Positions 4,903 to 5,619 of a stretch of DNA of 5,619 nt are shown here, piece after piece. The notes below the pieces were generated by a model that was given only the letters and a program-made list of their open reading frames with translations, had not been told where the DNA came from and ran no database searches. The position numbers and the translations under genes are program-made. Within the stretch, counting starts at the first letter, position 1, and each line of letters opens with the position of its first letter. The DNA is taken from contig JAJYKO010000021.1 of the NCBI GenBank assembly GCA_021788565.1, forward strand, positions 12,503 through 18,121. Reading direction: 5' to 3'. The DNA is from Chloroflexota bacterium (GTDB lineage Bacteria > Chloroflexota > UBA6077).

Positions 4903-5619
4903 ATGCCGAAAGTCTCCGTGATAATCAGGGCCAAGAACGAAGAACGGTACCTGGGTGAGACCCTAGCGGCGATACAAGGACAGCGCTTCAGGGACTTCGA
5001 GGTGGTGCTGGTCGATTCCGGATCCACCGACCAGACCATCGAGATCGGCCGGCAACACGGGGCGAAGATAGTGATAATGGATCCGAAGGAGTTCACTTAC
5101 GGGCGCGCCCTGAATCTCGGCGTAAGCCACTCCGAGGGCCAGCTTCTGGTGAGCCTGAGCGCTCACGCCACACCTCATTCCGACGAATGGCTGGAGCGGC
5201 TGGTATCCGGCTTTCGCTATACATCTGTGGCTGGAGTGTACGGCCGGCACATTCCGAGAGACAACGTCTCCCTTTTCGAGCTGTTGGGAATGCATCTCTC
5301 CGGCGTCACCAGCAATAGTGTGCGGCTCCAGAGCGAGAGCGCCCGCTTCTCCAACACCAACGGTGCCTTCCGGCGTGACCTGTGGGAGGTGGCGCCGTTC
5401 GACGAGCAACTTCCCGGGGCCGAAGACATCGAGTGGGCTCGCCGGATGCAGCGCCTGGGTTACGACATCCTGTTCGAGCCACGGGCGGCCGTCTATCACT
5501 CTCACGGCGAATCATTCCCAAGGCTGTTGCGCCGGCAACTCCACGACCAACCTGTGATCCTTCGAGCCTGGCTGACCGGCCTGCAGAACCGCGAGCCGTC
5601 CGAAGTCGACTCTCGCGTC
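4903..5619 (+). CDS. Family 2 glycosyltransferase, N-terminal 239 residues (cut by right window edge)
   Basis: GT-A fold enzymes of family GT2 transfer a sugar from a nucleotide-sugar donor, typically in polysaccharide, O-antigen or glycolipid synthesis at the cytosolic membrane face. Translated directly from the ATG at 4903, open to the edge. Seen: PKVSVIIRAKNEERYL (2-17), VDSGSTD (37-43, nucleotide binding), FTYGRALNLG (64-73), LSAHATP (85-91) where many GT2 enzymes have the DxD metal motif, NTNGAFRRDLWE (151-162) and AEDIEWARRM (173-182), whose acidic pair holds the presumed catalytic base. No signal peptide or membrane segment appears in the visible part. The start has AGGTG (4891-4895) 7 nt upstream. 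It follows the tRNA-binding gene by 93 bp with no clear terminator between, so read-through is possible. A rhamnosyltransferase-like role is one option; donor and acceptor cannot be read from the sequence. Confidence 0.9.
   Translation, partial: MPKVSVIIRAKNEERYLGETLAAIQGQRFRDFEVVLVDSGSTDQTIEIGRQHGAKIVIMDPKEFTYGRALNLGVSHSEGQLLVSLSAHATPHSDEWLERLVSGFRYTSVAGVYGRHIPRDNVSLFELLGMHLSGVTSNSVRLQSESARFSNTNGAFRRDLWEVAPFDEQLPGAEDIEWARRMQRLGYDILFEPRAAVYHSHGESFPRLLRRQLHDQPVILRAWLTGLQNREPSEVDSRV

Noticed and set aside
4963..5505. 180-codon minus-strand frame opposite the glycosyltransferase
   Set aside because: The plus strand is open from 4903 to the window edge with strong GT2 motifs, so this is its shadow.

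Overview
The window is a GC-rich bacterial chromosomal segment with six protein genes, two of them cut by the window edges. The proteins do not fix the phylum. The glutamine synthetase (type I-beta-like, GIDVEVHHHEVGTAGQAE and RPHPYEF motifs), the stand-alone tRNA-binding OB protein and the hairpin terminators with poor U-tracts would fit Chloroflexota (Dehalococcoidia/SAR202-like) or an actinomycete. I lean to Chloroflexota at low confidence. No phage, insertion sequence, CRISPR, tRNA or rRNA signal was seen.

Left part (1-2504): a divergent regulator/enzyme module. On the minus strand a zinc-dependent medium-chain alcohol dehydrogenase (221-1249) is followed 57 bp downstream by the N-terminus of an aldo/keto reductase (1-163, running off the window). 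On the plus strand an AraC-family regulator with the AraC_N-type sensor domain (1505-2449) reads away from them. The 255-bp divergent intergenic region holds candidate promoters for both directions and an imperfect 12-bp direct repeat whose copies are exactly 21 bp apart, the helical spacing expected for AraC-type half-sites. The layout recalls E. coli yqhC / yqhD-dkgA (aldehyde detoxification), with a zinc MDR enzyme in the place of the iron-type YqhD. The regulator gene ends in a small GC hairpin and then a perfect 15-bp hairpin.

Middle part (2505-4485): glnA, type I glutamine synthetase, monocistronic by appearance. It has a leader without a convincing promoter and is followed by two adjacent inverted repeats, the second a perfect 16-bp terminator-like stem. 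The 303-bp gap after glnA also contains a perfect TATAAT box about 100 bp before the next gene.

Right part (4486-5619): a 107-residue tRNA-binding OB-fold protein (like the C-terminal domain of MetRS or Trbp111), then 93 bp later the first 239 codons of a family 2 glycosyltransferase that runs off the right edge.

Nothing here looks like a wholly undescribed system. The observations most worth following are the regulator-dehydrogenase-reductase module with its 21-bp-spaced repeat, and the repeated use of long, perfect, U-poor hairpins at gene ends.
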